From Fictibacillus arsenicus (lineage in GTDB: Bacteria; Bacillota; Bacilli; Bacillales; Fictibacillaceae): a stretch of 64,000 nucleotides of DNA. The stretch spans positions 1,054,001-1,118,000 of the forward strand of contig NZ_CP016761.1 in assembly GCF_001642935.1 (NCBI RefSeq), given 5' to 3'. Positions 8,046-16,069 of the stretch are shown here, piece after piece. A program made the translations under genes and the position numbers. Position 1 is the first letter of the stretch, and each line of letters starts with the position of its first letter. The notes below the pieces were generated by a model. It worked only from the letters and a program-made list of their open reading frames with translations, searched no databases and was not told where the DNA came from.

Positions 8046-8918
8046 TTGAGAGCAGGGAATATTAAGCAGTTCACAAGATTTAGCCAGTTTACTAATGTGG
8101 GAGAGTTTAACGAACATAAGAAAAACTTTTTAGAGGATCATCATCAGCTTTTTACAAAATCTGAGTTCATGGCTTTTGAGCTGCTAAGTCAATATAGTGT
8201 GGTGGTGCCAGGTGTGGCGAACGCAAAAATCGATACGCTTGTTGAAAGAAGCAGTGAAAAGGGGGCTGGAGTGTCCAGGGCATCATTTATTCGAATGCTT
8301 CGGAAAGCAAAGAAAGCTGGCATTCTAGTTGTTTATAAGACATACAGATCAAGCGGCGGATTTGCACATAACGTCTTTGTGTTTCAGCGATTTGACCCAC
8401 CGAGTGAAACGGAAGTGATCCACCGTGAAAATGATGAGAGCGCTGGTGACAGTAAGGCTGTACACGCGGAAAATGAGACGGAAACTATAAATCTCTTAAT
8501 AAATCATCAAGATCAAAAGATAAACATACGTAAGGAAAACGTCCAAACAAACACAACTCCGGTAAACCCTTCCCTTAAAGACCTCGATGAAACCTTCACT
8601 CCGGGCAATGTTCCAAATGAGTTCATACAAGCTGTAAAACCTTTTTATAACAGGGCTATAGAGATTTATAGATTTTGGCAAAAGGCTCGCCTCGCTTATA
8701 TCAAATATACCTTCGATATGCCTCTGGAGTTCATGGTACCCGTTGTCATCGATGCCTTCAAAACAACCGTTTTTCACTACAAACACCGTAAAATCAAGAC
8801 CACTTTTGTGCAATATTTCTATGGGACATTATGTGGCATGTTTGGCGTGCAAAAGAGAAAGGAGCATATGGCGAAAAAGCCGCGTTATAACTGGCTGGAT
8901 GCGGTGGAGTGTGAATAA
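8046..8918 (+). CDS. Winged-helix DNA-binding-like cytosolic protein
   Basis: 290 aa. Residues 40-115 look like a winged helix: FMAFELLSQYS, then ASFIRMLRKAKKAGIL as a recognition-helix region and YRSSGGFAHNVFVF as a wing. Residues 118-180 are a polar linker and 180-285 a basic helical C-terminal domain ending in lysine/arginine-rich sequence. The layout recalls replication-initiator-like or helix-turn-helix proteins of Bacillus, but I do not recognise a specific function. TTG 8046 is chosen because AGGGGGAAG lies 4-5 bases upstream. Phased repeat arrays flank the gene on both sides (7820-7930 and 8947-9036). Confidence 0.65.
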   Translation: MRAGNIKQFTRFSQFTNVGEFNEHKKNFLEDHHQLFTKSEFMAFELLSQYSVVVPGVANAKIDTLVERSSEKGAGVSRASFIRMLRKAKKAGILVVYKTYRSSGGFAHNVFVFQRFDPPSETEVIHRENDESAGDSKAVHAENETETINLLINHQDQKINIRKENVQTNTTPVNPSLKDLDETFTPGNVPNEFIQAVKPFYNRAIEIYRFWQKARLAYIKYTFDMPLEFMVPVVIDAFKTTVFHYKHRKIKTTFVQYFYGTLCGMFGVQKRKEHMAKKPRYNWLDAVECE

Positions 8919-8946
8919 ACGAATCCATTGCTGTTACCGATCTGAG

Positions 8947-9036
8947 CAAAAAGTCGGAGGAACCAAACAAAAAATTGACGCGACCGTACAAAAAAACACT
9001 GTGACCGAACAAAAATAAGCACCAACCGAACATTTT
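8947..9036. repeat. Phased short-word array (word ACCGAACAAAAA, exact 21-bp period)
   Basis: The C before the A-run falls at 8947, 8968, 8989, 9010 and 9031, exactly 21 bp apart. Units are GAGCAAAAA, ACCAAACAAAAA, ACCGTACAAAAA, ACCGAACAAAAA and ACCGAACATTTT. It lies between the stop at 8918 and the symporter gene at 9140. Confidence 0.85.
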
Positions 9037-9139
9037 CACATTTAGAGGCAGCTGAACAAACATTATTTCAACTTTTAACTGAATATATATTGAAATTTCT
9101 GATAACTAGTTTATACTCTCATAAAAGGAGAGTGAGACC

Positions 9140-10117
9140 ATGAGTTTTTTAGAAAAGGTAAGTAAAGCAGCTGGCAGCACATTTGCAGTTTGGGTGATTC
9201 TGTTCGCCATTTTAGCATTTTTTATTCCAGGAGGATTCACATGGATAGCTCCCCACATCGCCCTGTTACTCGGAATTATCATGTTCGGAATGGGCCTTAC
9301 TCTGTCGCTGGACGATTTCAAGGCTGTATTCCAGGCTCCGAAAAGCGTGATTATTGGAGTGCTCGCACAATATACGATCATGCCGCTCTTAGCTTTTGGA
9401 CTGGCTTTACTTTTCCGTCTGGAGCCAGAAGTGGCAGTAGGCGTCATCTTAGTTGGCTGTTGTCCTGGCGGAACGGCATCCAATGTGATGACGTTCTTAG
9501 CTAAAGGAAATACAGCGCTATCTGTTGCGGTAACATCTGTATCAACATTGTTAGCTCCGATCCTAACTCCTGCTCTAACGCTGGTGTTTGCGAGTAAGTG
9601 GCTTGCTGTATCTGCAGGAGATCTGCTTTTATCTATCGTACAAATTGTGCTGGTTCCAATCGTTTTAGGAATTGTGGTTAAAGTTTTATTCCGCAAGCAG
9701 GTTGAAAAGAGCATTGCCGTATTGCCGCTTATTTCTGTGGTTGGAATTGTAGCGGTTGCGTCTGCGGTTGTAGCTGTTAATGCAGGAAAAATCGCTGAAA
9801 CAGGACTGCTAATCTTTTCAATCGTAGTCCTTCATAATGTTTTAGGTCTTTTATTAGGCTTTTTCTTAGCAAAAATGCTAAAGCTTAACTTTGCCGATCA
9901 AAAGGCGATCTCGATAGAAGTAGGTATGCAAAACTCAGGGCTGGGTGCCGCCCTTGCAGTTGCTCACTTTTCGCCGCTGGCTGCTGTACCGAGTGCTATT
10001 TTCAGTGTATGGCATAACATTTCAGGTCCGCTGCTTGCGACGTGGTGGGGGAAAAAAGAGGAAGAACAAAGAGATAAGTTACAGGATCCAGATCTAGAAA
10101 AATCTAAAGTTATTTAA
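9140..10117 (+). CDS. Bile acid:sodium symporter family transporter (YocS-like)
   Basis: 325 aa, highly hydrophobic, consistent with nine to ten membrane helices. Hallmark segments of the BASS family are visible: [13 protein letters not shown], the [19 protein letters not shown] crossover region and [15 protein letters not shown]. It resembles B. subtilis YocS. Family members take up organic anions with sodium; bacterial substrates include bile acids, pantothenate and 2-oxo acids, so the substrate is open. GGAGAGTGAG precedes ATG 9140. It stands alone, followed by the repeat elements. Confidence 0.85.
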   Translation: MSFLEKVSKAAGSTFAVWVILFAILAFFIPGGFTWIAPHIALLLGIIMFGMGLTLSLDDFKAVFQAPKSVIIGVLAQYTIMPLLAFGLALLFRLEPEVAVGVILVGCCPGGTASNVMTFLAKGNTALSVAVTSVSTLLAPILTPALTLVFASKWLAVSAGDLLLSIVQIVLVPIVLGIVVKVLFRKQVEKSIAVLPLISVVGIVAVASAVVAVNAGKIAETGLLIFSIVVLHNVLGLLLGFFLAKMLKLNFADQKAISIEVGMQNSGLGAALAVAHFSPLAAVPSAIFSVWHNISGPLLATWWGKKEEEQRDKLQDPDLEKSKVI

Positions 10118-10128
10118 TATAGAAGGAT

Positions 10129-10433
10129 CTAATCTAAAGATTGTTGCTACTGAGTATTTTGTCACTTCTCTTCATTGACAAGTTGATTGGAGTGTAAGGT
10201 GCGAGACTCCTGCGTGCCAACTACCTGAAAATACTTCTAGCAAGGCATGCGACGAGGAACACGCTTCGATGCTGTTTTGCTAGTAGACGCAGGAGCACAC
10301 AAACTTCCTTGAAGGTGAGGCTCCTAAGGGTGCAAAACGCCAAGGTGGCTCACCGCACGCCCCGCGGAAAGCGAGCACCTGGAGCGGAAATCAACCACTT
10401 ACAAGCAACAAAGATTGCGAAAACAGCCATATA
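10129..10433 (+). repeat. Dispersed ~300-bp repeat, copy A
   Basis: Runs from TCTAAAGATTGTTGC to CAACAAAGATTGCG. It contains GGTGCGAGACTCCTGCG near the left end and CCCCGCGGAAAGCGAGC with GCGGAAATCAACCAC near the right end. From about 10173 to 10411 it is nearly identical to copy B, 382 bp downstream. No credible gene inside. Confidence 0.85.
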
Positions 10434-10455
10434 GAAAGAACATATTCTTATTCAA

Positions 10456-10500
10456 TAAAAAAAGCCTGGCCTCGAAAGTTTACACTTCTAGGTCAGGCTC
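10456..10500 (-). terminator. Intrinsic terminator between the two repeat copies
   Basis: Stem AGCCTGGCCT/AGGTCAGGCT; on the minus strand it is followed by seven T. It would end leftward transcription from the small gene at 11028; it may also stop rightward readthrough. Confidence 0.65.
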
Positions 10501-10510
10501 ATTTATTTAG

Positions 10511-10818
10511 GCTCTTTTCTAAAAGATTGTTGTTTTTGGTTTTTTTCATCTCTACATTGGCAAGTTGTTTGGAGTGCAAGGTGCGAGACTCCTGCGTGCC
10601 AACTACCTGAAAATACTTCTAGCAAGGCATGCGACGAGGAACACGCTTCGATGCTGTTTTGCTAGTAGACGCAGGAGCACACAAACTTCCTTGAAGGTGA
10701 GGCTCCTAAGGGTGCAAAGCGCCGAGGAGGCTCACCGCACGCCCCGCGGAAAGCGAGCATCCTGTAACGGAAATCAACCACTTTCAAGAGCTACAAAGTT
10801 TAAGATAACAGCGTTTAT
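10511..10818 (+). repeat. Dispersed ~300-bp repeat, copy B
   Basis: Starts GCTCTTTTCTAAAAGATTG and ends CTACAAAGTTTAAGATAACA. Direct repeat of copy A; differs by scattered substitutions and a one-base indel in the GCGAGCATCCTG segment. The left end is shared with the truncated copy at 16781 and, inverted, with 57648. Confidence 0.85.
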
Positions 10819-10830
10819 TTATATGAATCT

Positions 10831-11028
10831 CTATTTAAAAATGTCTAGCGGTATCGTTCCTTTTTTTACGGAAAGTGATTTGATTTTTTGGATATCCTGG
10901 TTGCTTTTAATTTCTCCCATAAACTTTTCATAGGCTTCAGGTACAGTTGGAACCGTGTAGATCACGCGATGCAATCTGTTTTCAATGGCAGCTTCAACTA
11001 GAAACAGTTCAAAATGATCTTTATTCAA
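10831..11028 (-). CDS. Small protein of unknown function (65 aa)
   Basis: 65 aa from TTG 11028, with AGGGGG seven bases upstream; a longer frame to 11175 has no ribosome site. Mixed helical/beta composition, one VIYTVPTVPEAYEKF block, basic C terminus, no signal peptide. Not recognised. It is divergent from amtB, and the TnrA box at 11158-11174 lies upstream of both, so it may be nitrogen-regulated; that is inference. Confidence 0.55.
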   Translation of the reverse strand: MNKDHFELFLVEAAIENRLHRVIYTVPTVPEAYEKFMGEIKSNQDIQKIKSLSVKKGTIPLDIFK

Positions 11029-11157
11029 AATTGAACCCCCTTCATATTTCAGAATAATAATTAATTCTCTTTTCAAGTAACTTGTCCCTTTATTCTTCAA
11101 GTATTTGTAATAGAAAAGTAAAGAAAACTTAGCTGACTCAAAACATTCAAAAAACCA

Positions 11158-11174
11158 TGTTAGATTTTCTGACA
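11158..11174. promoter_or_regulatory. TnrA box upstream of amtB
   Basis: TGTTAGATTTTCTGACA matches the B. subtilis TnrA consensus TGTNANAWWWTMTNACA at every defined position. It sits 68 bp before amtB, the usual place for TnrA activation. Confidence 0.85.
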
Positions 11175-11241
11175 TGACAGTAGAATCTGCGCCAGAACTG
11201 TATAGAATGAAAGAAATATCACATACAGGGGGCGTTAAAAA

Positions 11242-12516
11242 ATGGAAGAAATCATATTTTCTTTAAACAGTGTCTGGTTAGTACTTGGTGCACTGCTCGT
11301 TATTTTGATGCAAGGTGGCTTTATTTTACTTGAAGCAGGTTCGACTAGAATGAAAAATGCAGGTCACATTTCCGGGAAAACGGTCTTTACGTTTGGATTG
11401 GCGTCGATCGTGTTCTGGGCAGTAGGTTACGGTTTTATCTTTGGCGGAAACTCAAATTTCTTTATTGGTTTATCTGACTTTTTCTATTCAGGTGAACAAA
11501 CAGGTGACATGCCTTATTCGACAGCAGCATTCTTCCTTTTTCAGCTAGCTTTTGCAGGCATCTCATTAACCATTGCGTTCGGCGGTTTTGCCGAGCGTGC
11601 AAAGTTATCCGCATATCTCGTATTCGCAATACTCTTTTCGGTTCTTGTTTATCCGGTGGTTGCACATTGGATCTGGGGTGGCGGATGGCTAGCTGAACAC
11701 GGGAAGCAGGATTTCGCGGGATCGACAGTTGTTCACTTAACAGGTGCGATGGCTGCGTTCGCTGCAACGATTTTACTAAAACCGAGAATCGGTAAGTTCA
11801 ATAAAAACGGGACAGTTAATAACATCTTCGGTCACAATCAAGTCTATACGGCGCTGGGAGTTATCGTATTATGGGTCGGCTGGTTTGGATTTAACGGCGG
11901 CAGCACGTTTGTAGTAGATGATGGTTTTTTTGGATTCGTAGCACTTAACACAAATATTGCCGCTGGTGCCGGAGCGGTGGCCGCTCTCATTATTTCATGG
12001 ATAGTTCTTGGGAAATCAGATATACCAACGATTTTAAACGGTGCACTAGCTGGTCTTGTTGCTATTACGGCATCTTGCGCTTTCGTTGAAACGTGGGCAT
12101 CGGTTGTAATCGGCTTTGTGGCAGGGATCTTAGTATTCTATAGTGTAAAGTTCTTCGATAAATTAAAAGTAGATGATCCAATTTACGCATTGTCTGTTCA
12201 TGGTGCAGCAGGAGTTTGGGGCACGTTATCAACGGGTCTTTTTGCAACACCGGAACTCGCATCAGTTGGTCAGCCTGGATTATTTTATGGAGGAGGATTC
12301 TCTCAGCTTGGTGTGCAGGCTATGGGTGTTTCTGTATCAGCAATCTACGCTTTCGCCGTCTCATTCGCTATTTTATATATCATGAAAAAAGTTATGAAGG
12401 GATTGCGAGTAAGTGAGGAAGAAGAAATCATCGGTCTGGACGTAAGTGAGCACGGCAACTACGGATATCCAGAAGCGTTTATTGCAAATGAAGAAAAGAA
12501 TAGAATTGCAAATTAA
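11242..12516 (+). CDS. amtB: Ammonium transporter AmtB
   Basis: 424 aa, 11 membrane helices expected. Characteristic Amt segments: MQGGFILLEAGSTRMKN in helix 1, FGGFAERAKLSAY, and the twin-His regions DFAGSTVVHLTG and ALSVHGAAGVWG that line the NH3 pore. It imports ammonium when nitrogen is poor. In Bacillus amtB usually pairs with glnK; here no glnK follows, and the next genes are a DUF294 nucleotidyltransferase and an exonuclease. A perfect TnrA box lies upstream. ATG 11242 follows AGGGGGCG. Confidence 0.95.
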   Translation: MEEIIFSLNSVWLVLGALLVILMQGGFILLEAGSTRMKNAGHISGKTVFTFGLASIVFWAVGYGFIFGGNSNFFIGLSDFFYSGEQTGDMPYSTAAFFLFQLAFAGISLTIAFGGFAERAKLSAYLVFAILFSVLVYPVVAHWIWGGGWLAEHGKQDFAGSTVVHLTGAMAAFAATILLKPRIGKFNKNGTVNNIFGHNQVYTALGVIVLWVGWFGFNGGSTFVVDDGFFGFVALNTNIAAGAGAVAALIISWIVLGKSDIPTILNGALAGLVAITASCAFVETWASVVIGFVAGILVFYSVKFFDKLKVDDPIYALSVHGAAGVWGTLSTGLFATPELASVGQPGLFYGGGFSQLGVQAMGVSVSAIYAFAVSFAILYIMKKVMKGLRVSEEEEIIGLDVSEHGNYGYPEAFIANEEKNRIAN

Positions 12517-12526
12517 TTAAGTGGTG

Positions 12527-12557
12527 AAAGCATTGGGGATCTCCTCAATGCTTTTAC
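12527..12557 (+). terminator. Hairpin between amtB and the DUF294 gene
   Basis: 9-bp stem AAAGCATTG/CAATGCTTT with a 10-base loop and a short T-run. Could be a weak terminator that lowers expression of the downstream pair, or an mRNA processing/stability hairpin. Confidence 0.5.
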
Positions 12558-12576
12558 ACAATTGGATGTGTTATCA

Positions 12577-13551
12577 ATGTCATATATGAAAATCAAACAA
12601 TGGCGTGACAGTGAAATTGAAAAACAAGAAAGTTCATATGATCTAAATGCGTTTCACGATTTAATCATGAAGCAGGTTTTTGAAGCGGTTCTGAAAAAAG
12701 TGAAAGAAGAAGCAGGGTCTCCGCCATGTCAGTATGCCTGGTTTGTGATGGGTAGTGCAGGGAGATTTGAACAGGCAATCATCAGTGATCAGGATCACGG
12801 AATCGTTTATGAAGAAGAGAGCGAGGAGAGTGGCCGGTACTTTAAAAACCTTGGGAAAGAATTAGCCTTTGGGTTGAATGAAGCTGGCTATCCGTATTGT
12901 GATGGAAATGTGATGAGTTCAAATCCGGTTTGGTGCCGATCGAAAGTGAGCTGGAATGACCAGCTTGCAAAATGGCTGAATGAAGAAAGCTTTGACAGCA
13001 TTCGTTATTTGCTGATCTTTTATGATGCGAGGGTGCTTGAAGGGGAGCAAGAATATATCCTTCACTTGAAAAAACACATACACGACGCCATCAAGGAAAA
13101 ACCAGATCTGTTAGAACGTTTTTTAGAAAATACGATCCATACTAAAAAGGCAGTTGGTTTCTTTCAGCAGTTTTTACCGGAAACCCATGGTTCGCATGCA
13201 GGGAGCATTGATATCAAACAATCTGGATTCCTGCCTTATGTGAATGCTGTTCGATTATTAGCTCTGAAAGAAAGTGTTAAGGCAGCTTCGACGCTGTCGA
13301 GGATTGAAGCATTATCCCAGCTTCCGAAATACGGCCGCGAGCTGCAAGATTATAAAAGTGGTTTTGAGAAGCTGCTTCATTACAGGCATATGTATCATAA
13401 GAAAATGACGGAAAGTTATGATGATATTCATTATCTAGATGTTAAAGAATTAAACAAAAATGAAAGAAAAGAACTAAAACAGATTCTAAAAGATGGACAG
13501 AAACTGCAGGATTATACACAGTCAGTCATCAAAGGAATGATGAGAAGGTGA
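12577..13551 (+). CDS. DUF294 putative nucleotidyltransferase (GlnD-like fold)
   Basis: 324 aa from ATG 12577 (upstream in-frame TTG 12562 and GTG 12568 are alternatives; none has a strong ribosome site). The N-terminal half has the nucleotidyltransferase motif GSAGRFEQ followed by SDQDHG, the GS...DxD pattern of the GlnD uridylyltransferase family. The C-terminal half matches the DUF294_C helical region. The pair DUF294 + DEDDh exonuclease is common in bacteria beside transporters, but its substrate is not established. It overlaps the exonuclease gene by 4 bp. Lying behind amtB with no glnK, it may modify a nitrogen-signalling partner; that is speculation. Confidence 0.75.
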   Translation: MSYMKIKQWRDSEIEKQESSYDLNAFHDLIMKQVFEAVLKKVKEEAGSPPCQYAWFVMGSAGRFEQAIISDQDHGIVYEEESEESGRYFKNLGKELAFGLNEAGYPYCDGNVMSSNPVWCRSKVSWNDQLAKWLNEESFDSIRYLLIFYDARVLEGEQEYILHLKKHIHDAIKEKPDLLERFLENTIHTKKAVGFFQQFLPETHGSHAGSIDIKQSGFLPYVNAVRLLALKESVKAASTLSRIEALSQLPKYGRELQDYKSGFEKLLHYRHMYHKKMTESYDDIHYLDVKELNKNERKELKQILKDGQKLQDYTQSVIKGMMRR

Positions 13552-14279
13552 GAATCAATCCGCTCATACAGTTAATGAAACAGATGCAAGGCAAGATCAA
13601 TTCGAGTGTTTATGCGTCGATGCAAGGGCAGTCTAGTGCGCAGCAAATCGCTTTTTTAAGACAATTGCAAAAAGAAGTGAAAGTAGAAGAAAGTCTTGAG
13701 GTTCCGCTGAACGAACTGAATGTAGTCGTATTCGATCTGGAAACAACCGGGTTCTTTCCTGATCAAGGAAATGAGATTCTTTCGATTGGTGCTGTAAAAG
13801 TAAAAGGTGGAAAAGTACGCTATGAAGAGTGTTTCTATTCATTAGCCCAATGCAATGCTGAACTGACCCCTGAGATCAAACAGCTGACAGGACTAAAGGA
13901 AGAAGATTTTGAAGGAGCTCCAGAATTATCAAAAGTACTTATCGACTTTTATGAGTTTGTAAAAGGCGACGTCCTCGTGGCGCACCATGCGAGCCATGAA
14001 AAAAGTTTTCTGCAGCATTTCAACTGGAAGCTTTTCAGGACCCATTTCAGACACAGAATCGTGGATACTTCATTTATATTGAAAATTGCAGAACCAGATT
14101 CAAATATGATCCGTCTGGAAGATTGCTGTGAACATTGCGGGATTTCTGTGGTCGACCGACATCATGCATTAGGAGATGCGAAGATGACTGCTGAACTTTG
14201 GAGTGTATATGTGGATAGGATTCAAGAGCAGCAGGGTTGTAAAACGCTGCGTGATGTATATGAAAAGCTTTCAAAATAA
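13548..14279 (+). CDS. DEDDh-type 3'-5' exonuclease
   Basis: 243 aa from GTG 13548, which overlaps the previous stop (GTGA). Exonuclease motifs: ExoI VVFDLETTG (Asp63, Glu65), ExoII around VAHHASHEKSFL, and ExoIII DRHHALGDAKMTAEL, the DEDDh arrangement of DnaQ/PolC-proofreading relatives. The first 45 residues are an extra helical region. It digests single-stranded DNA or RNA ends by family knowledge. Partnered with the DUF294 gene; a terminator follows. Confidence 0.85.
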   Translation: MRINPLIQLMKQMQGKINSSVYASMQGQSSAQQIAFLRQLQKEVKVEESLEVPLNELNVVVFDLETTGFFPDQGNEILSIGAVKVKGGKVRYEECFYSLAQCNAELTPEIKQLTGLKEEDFEGAPELSKVLIDFYEFVKGDVLVAHHASHEKSFLQHFNWKLFRTHFRHRIVDTSFILKIAEPDSNMIRLEDCCEHCGISVVDRHHALGDAKMTAELWSVYVDRIQEQQGCKTLRDVYEKLSK

Positions 14280-14281
14280 GA

Positions 14282-14317
14282 CAGCTGGCAACCTTCAATG
14301 GGGAGCCAGCTGTTTTA
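14282..14317. terminator. Bidirectional terminator between exonuclease and tnrA-like gene
   Basis: 8-bp GC-rich stem CAGCTGGC/GCCAGCTG followed by TTTTAATT, between convergent genes. Confidence 0.75.
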
Positions 14318-14629
14318 ATTCCTTATATTAAACTGGGCGTTGATCTGTCCACGGATCATCTTGTTCCGTTCTTCTCGCTGTTGTCTTTTCGTCATTTCCT
14401 TTTTAATCTCAAAGGTTTGTACACCGTCTTCTATCTGGTTTGCAATCTCCATCAATATTTCCACGTCAGAGAAGGAATACTTTCGAGTCCCGCGTCCTGT
14501 GCGCTCAGGAAAGATAAGCTTTCTTTCTTCGTAATATCGAATCTTCCGCTCTGACAAACCTGTCAGCTCACTGATGATACCGATAGACATGACTTTTTTG
14601 TCTTTATAAGAAGTTTTATCAACAGACAT
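14315..14629 (-). CDS. tnrA: TnrA-like MerR-family nitrogen regulator (paralogue 1)
   Basis: 104 aa. An N-terminal MerR winged helix ([21 protein letters not shown], then GTRKYSFSD) is followed by a helix and the C-terminal tail [10 protein letters not shown]. That tail matches the TnrA segment which binds feedback-inhibited glutamine synthetase; GlnR ends differently. YKDKKV at the N terminus is also TnrA-like. TnrA activates ammonium uptake genes and represses others when nitrogen is limiting. A near-consensus TnrA box lies 83 bp upstream, suggesting autoregulation. A second copy is encoded at 47001. Confidence 0.85.
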   Translation of the reverse strand: MSVDKTSYKDKKVMSIGIISELTGLSERKIRYYEERKLIFPERTGRGTRKYSFSDVEILMEIANQIEDGVQTFEIKKEMTKRQQREERNKMIRGQINAQFNIRN

Positions 14630-14711
14630 AGAGTGACCTCCATATTAAGAATGAAAGAAAGCTAACAAAACCATGTTTTTCAGAATATTGTTAATTATTA
14701 TATCATATTTA

Positions 14712-14728
14712 TGTTAGAATTCCTTACA
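14712..14728. promoter_or_regulatory. TnrA box between tnrA-like gene and nitroreductase gene
   Basis: TGTTAGAATTCCTTACA fits TGTNA-N7-TNACA, with one mismatch to the longer TnrA consensus. It lies between divergent genes and could act on either. Confidence 0.75.
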
Positions 14729-14833
14729 TTAATTTTATGATAGTAGTTGAAAAAGGTGATAATTCCTATTTTTATGGCTTCTATATACAGAAAGGTCAGA
14801 ATAACTCTAATAATGAGAGGAGTGTATTCGATT

Positions 14834-15403
14834 ATGGATGTGTTAGATGCGATTAAAACACGAAGGAGCATCGGAAGAGTAAAAGATGACCCAGTACCTT
14901 CTGACTGCATTGAAAAAATCCTTGAAGCAGGAACGTATGCACCAAACCATTACAGGACAGAACCTTGGCGCTTTTTTGTTATAAGCGGAGATAGCCGAAA
15001 AAGATTAGGAGCCGTTTTAGAAGAAATAGTTCGAACCGATCATGCAGATTTAGAAGCTGATGAAGTGGACCGGAAAGCAGAAAAAGCAAGGAATAATCCT
15101 TTAAGAGCACCAGTCATCATCGCTGTGGGGGTGGAACCGGGCGATAAGAAAAACGTTATCATGAAAGAAGAATACGCAGCAGTCTGCAGTGCGATCCAAA
15201 ACATGCTGCTTACCGCACACTCATTAGGATTAGGCGCGATTTGGAGAACGGGTGCAGTAACTTATCAAGATAAAGTAAAGGAATTCTTTGGACTGACGCC
15301 AAAAGGAGATATGGCTGGTTTTATCTATATCGGTTATCCAGATTTAACGCCTAATTCAGTAAAGAAAAAAGGATTTGAAGATTTCACAGTATGGATGAAC
15401 TAA
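14834..15403 (+). CDS. Nitroreductase-family FMN oxidoreductase
   Basis: 189 aa from ATG 14834, preceded by GAGAGGAG; the longer frame back to 14747 lacks a ribosome site. N-terminal KTRRSIGRVKDDPVP is the FMN-phosphate-binding start typical of the family, followed by APNHYRTEPWRF and a C-terminal GAIWRTG / FIYIGYP. It resembles the YdjA/YfhC subgroup, which are NAD(P)H-dependent FMN homodimers reducing nitro- or enone compounds. It is divergent from the TnrA-like gene across a TnrA box, so it may be nitrogen-responsive. Confidence 0.8.
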   Translation: MDVLDAIKTRRSIGRVKDDPVPSDCIEKILEAGTYAPNHYRTEPWRFFVISGDSRKRLGAVLEEIVRTDHADLEADEVDRKAEKARNNPLRAPVIIAVGVEPGDKKNVIMKEEYAAVCSAIQNMLLTAHSLGLGAIWRTGAVTYQDKVKEFFGLTPKGDMAGFIYIGYPDLTPNSVKKKGFEDFTVWMN

Positions 15404-15477
15404 GAAAAGATAAAGAATATTAGTTAAATATTAGGAGAAAATAAAAATGAAAAATTAGGGTTTGCCATTAGTTTCAC

Positions 15478-15508
15478 AAGAACGATTGTTTTCAATCGTT
15501 CTTTTTTA
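15478..15508 (+). terminator. Intrinsic terminator after nitroreductase
   Basis: 11-bp stem AAGAACGATTG/CAATCGTTCTT, 4-base loop, then T-run. Confidence 0.85.
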
Positions 15509-15600
15509 TTTCCCTTAACAAATACTACCTCTGCTTAAAGGCGTATAAGAAAAATTTGAAGTGGAATTATAATCTTAATCATTAAAAGGAGGTGAAAACA

Positions 15601-15789
15601 ATGGCTAGAAACAACAACAGCAACCAATTAGTAGTACCAGGTGCTCAACAAGCTATCGACCAAATGAAGTATGAAATCGCTTCTGAGTTCGGTGTAAACC
15701 TTGGACCAGACTCTACATCTCGTGCAAACGGATCTGTAGGTGGTGAGATCACGAAGCGTCTTGTAGCACAAGCTCTTGGCGGACGTTAA
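15601..15789 (+). CDS. Alpha/beta-type small acid-soluble spore protein
   Basis: 62 aa from ATG 15601 with a perfect AAAGGAGGTGA. It carries the germination-protease site YEIASEFGV (cleavage after the first Glu) and the conserved C-terminal block [16 protein letters not shown]. SASPs coat spore DNA, switch it toward A-form and protect it from UV and heat; they are made in the forespore under sigma-G. Single gene with its own terminator. It is one of several ssp paralogues, so I give no letter. Confidence 0.95.
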   Translation: MARNNNSNQLVVPGAQQAIDQMKYEIASEFGVNLGPDSTSRANGSVGGEITKRLVAQALGGR

Positions 15790-15809
15790 TAATTAAATAA
15801 CATGGCTAT

Positions 15810-15840
15810 GGCTATCTGTTTAAGCAGGTAGCCTTTTTGT
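15810..15840 (+). terminator. Intrinsic terminator after the SASP gene
   Basis: 9-bp stem GGCTATCTG/CAGGTAGCC followed by TTTTTGT. Confidence 0.85.
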
Positions 15841-15900
15841 AAATTGGAAATGTATAGATGTAAATATATGGTTTAAATAAAAAGGGGAGGTGAGTGATTA

Positions 15901-16047
15901 ATGGATAACAAGCCTATTCATTATGATGGAAGTTTGCATAGCACAAATGAAACAGAGGAAGAAACAATCACAGAGCCGTTTGCATTAACTGATGAAGTAA
16001 GAGTAAAGATCAGCGGAAATCCTTATCTGCATGAAGCAAATGAATAA
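15901..16047 (+). CDS. Small acidic protein of unknown function (48 aa)
   Basis: ATG 15901 with AGGGGAGGTGAG ten bases upstream opens 48 codons ending at TAA 16045. The product is acidic (a run of Glu in ETEEETITEP), without signal or membrane segment. The excellent ribosome site supports expression. It is followed 22 bp later by the azoreductase gene and could be co-transcribed. Not recognised; the SASP neighbour makes a spore role possible. Confidence 0.55.
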   Translation: MDNKPIHYDGSLHSTNETEEETITEPFALTDEVRVKISGNPYLHEANE

Positions 16048-16069
16048 CTAGAAAGGTCAGGTTCATTCT

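Noticed and set aside
8794-9063. Minus-strand frame with seven-residue periodicity
   Set aside because: It is the reverse reading of the 21-bp phased array and of the end of the winged-helix gene; it has no ribosome site.
9106-9714. 202-codon minus-strand open frame
   Set aside because: Lies antisense within the well-supported sodium symporter gene; composition is that of a shadow frame.
10565-10933. 122-codon plus-strand frame
   Set aside because: Mostly within repeat copy B; the equivalent frame is not kept in copy A or C, and no ribosome site is present.
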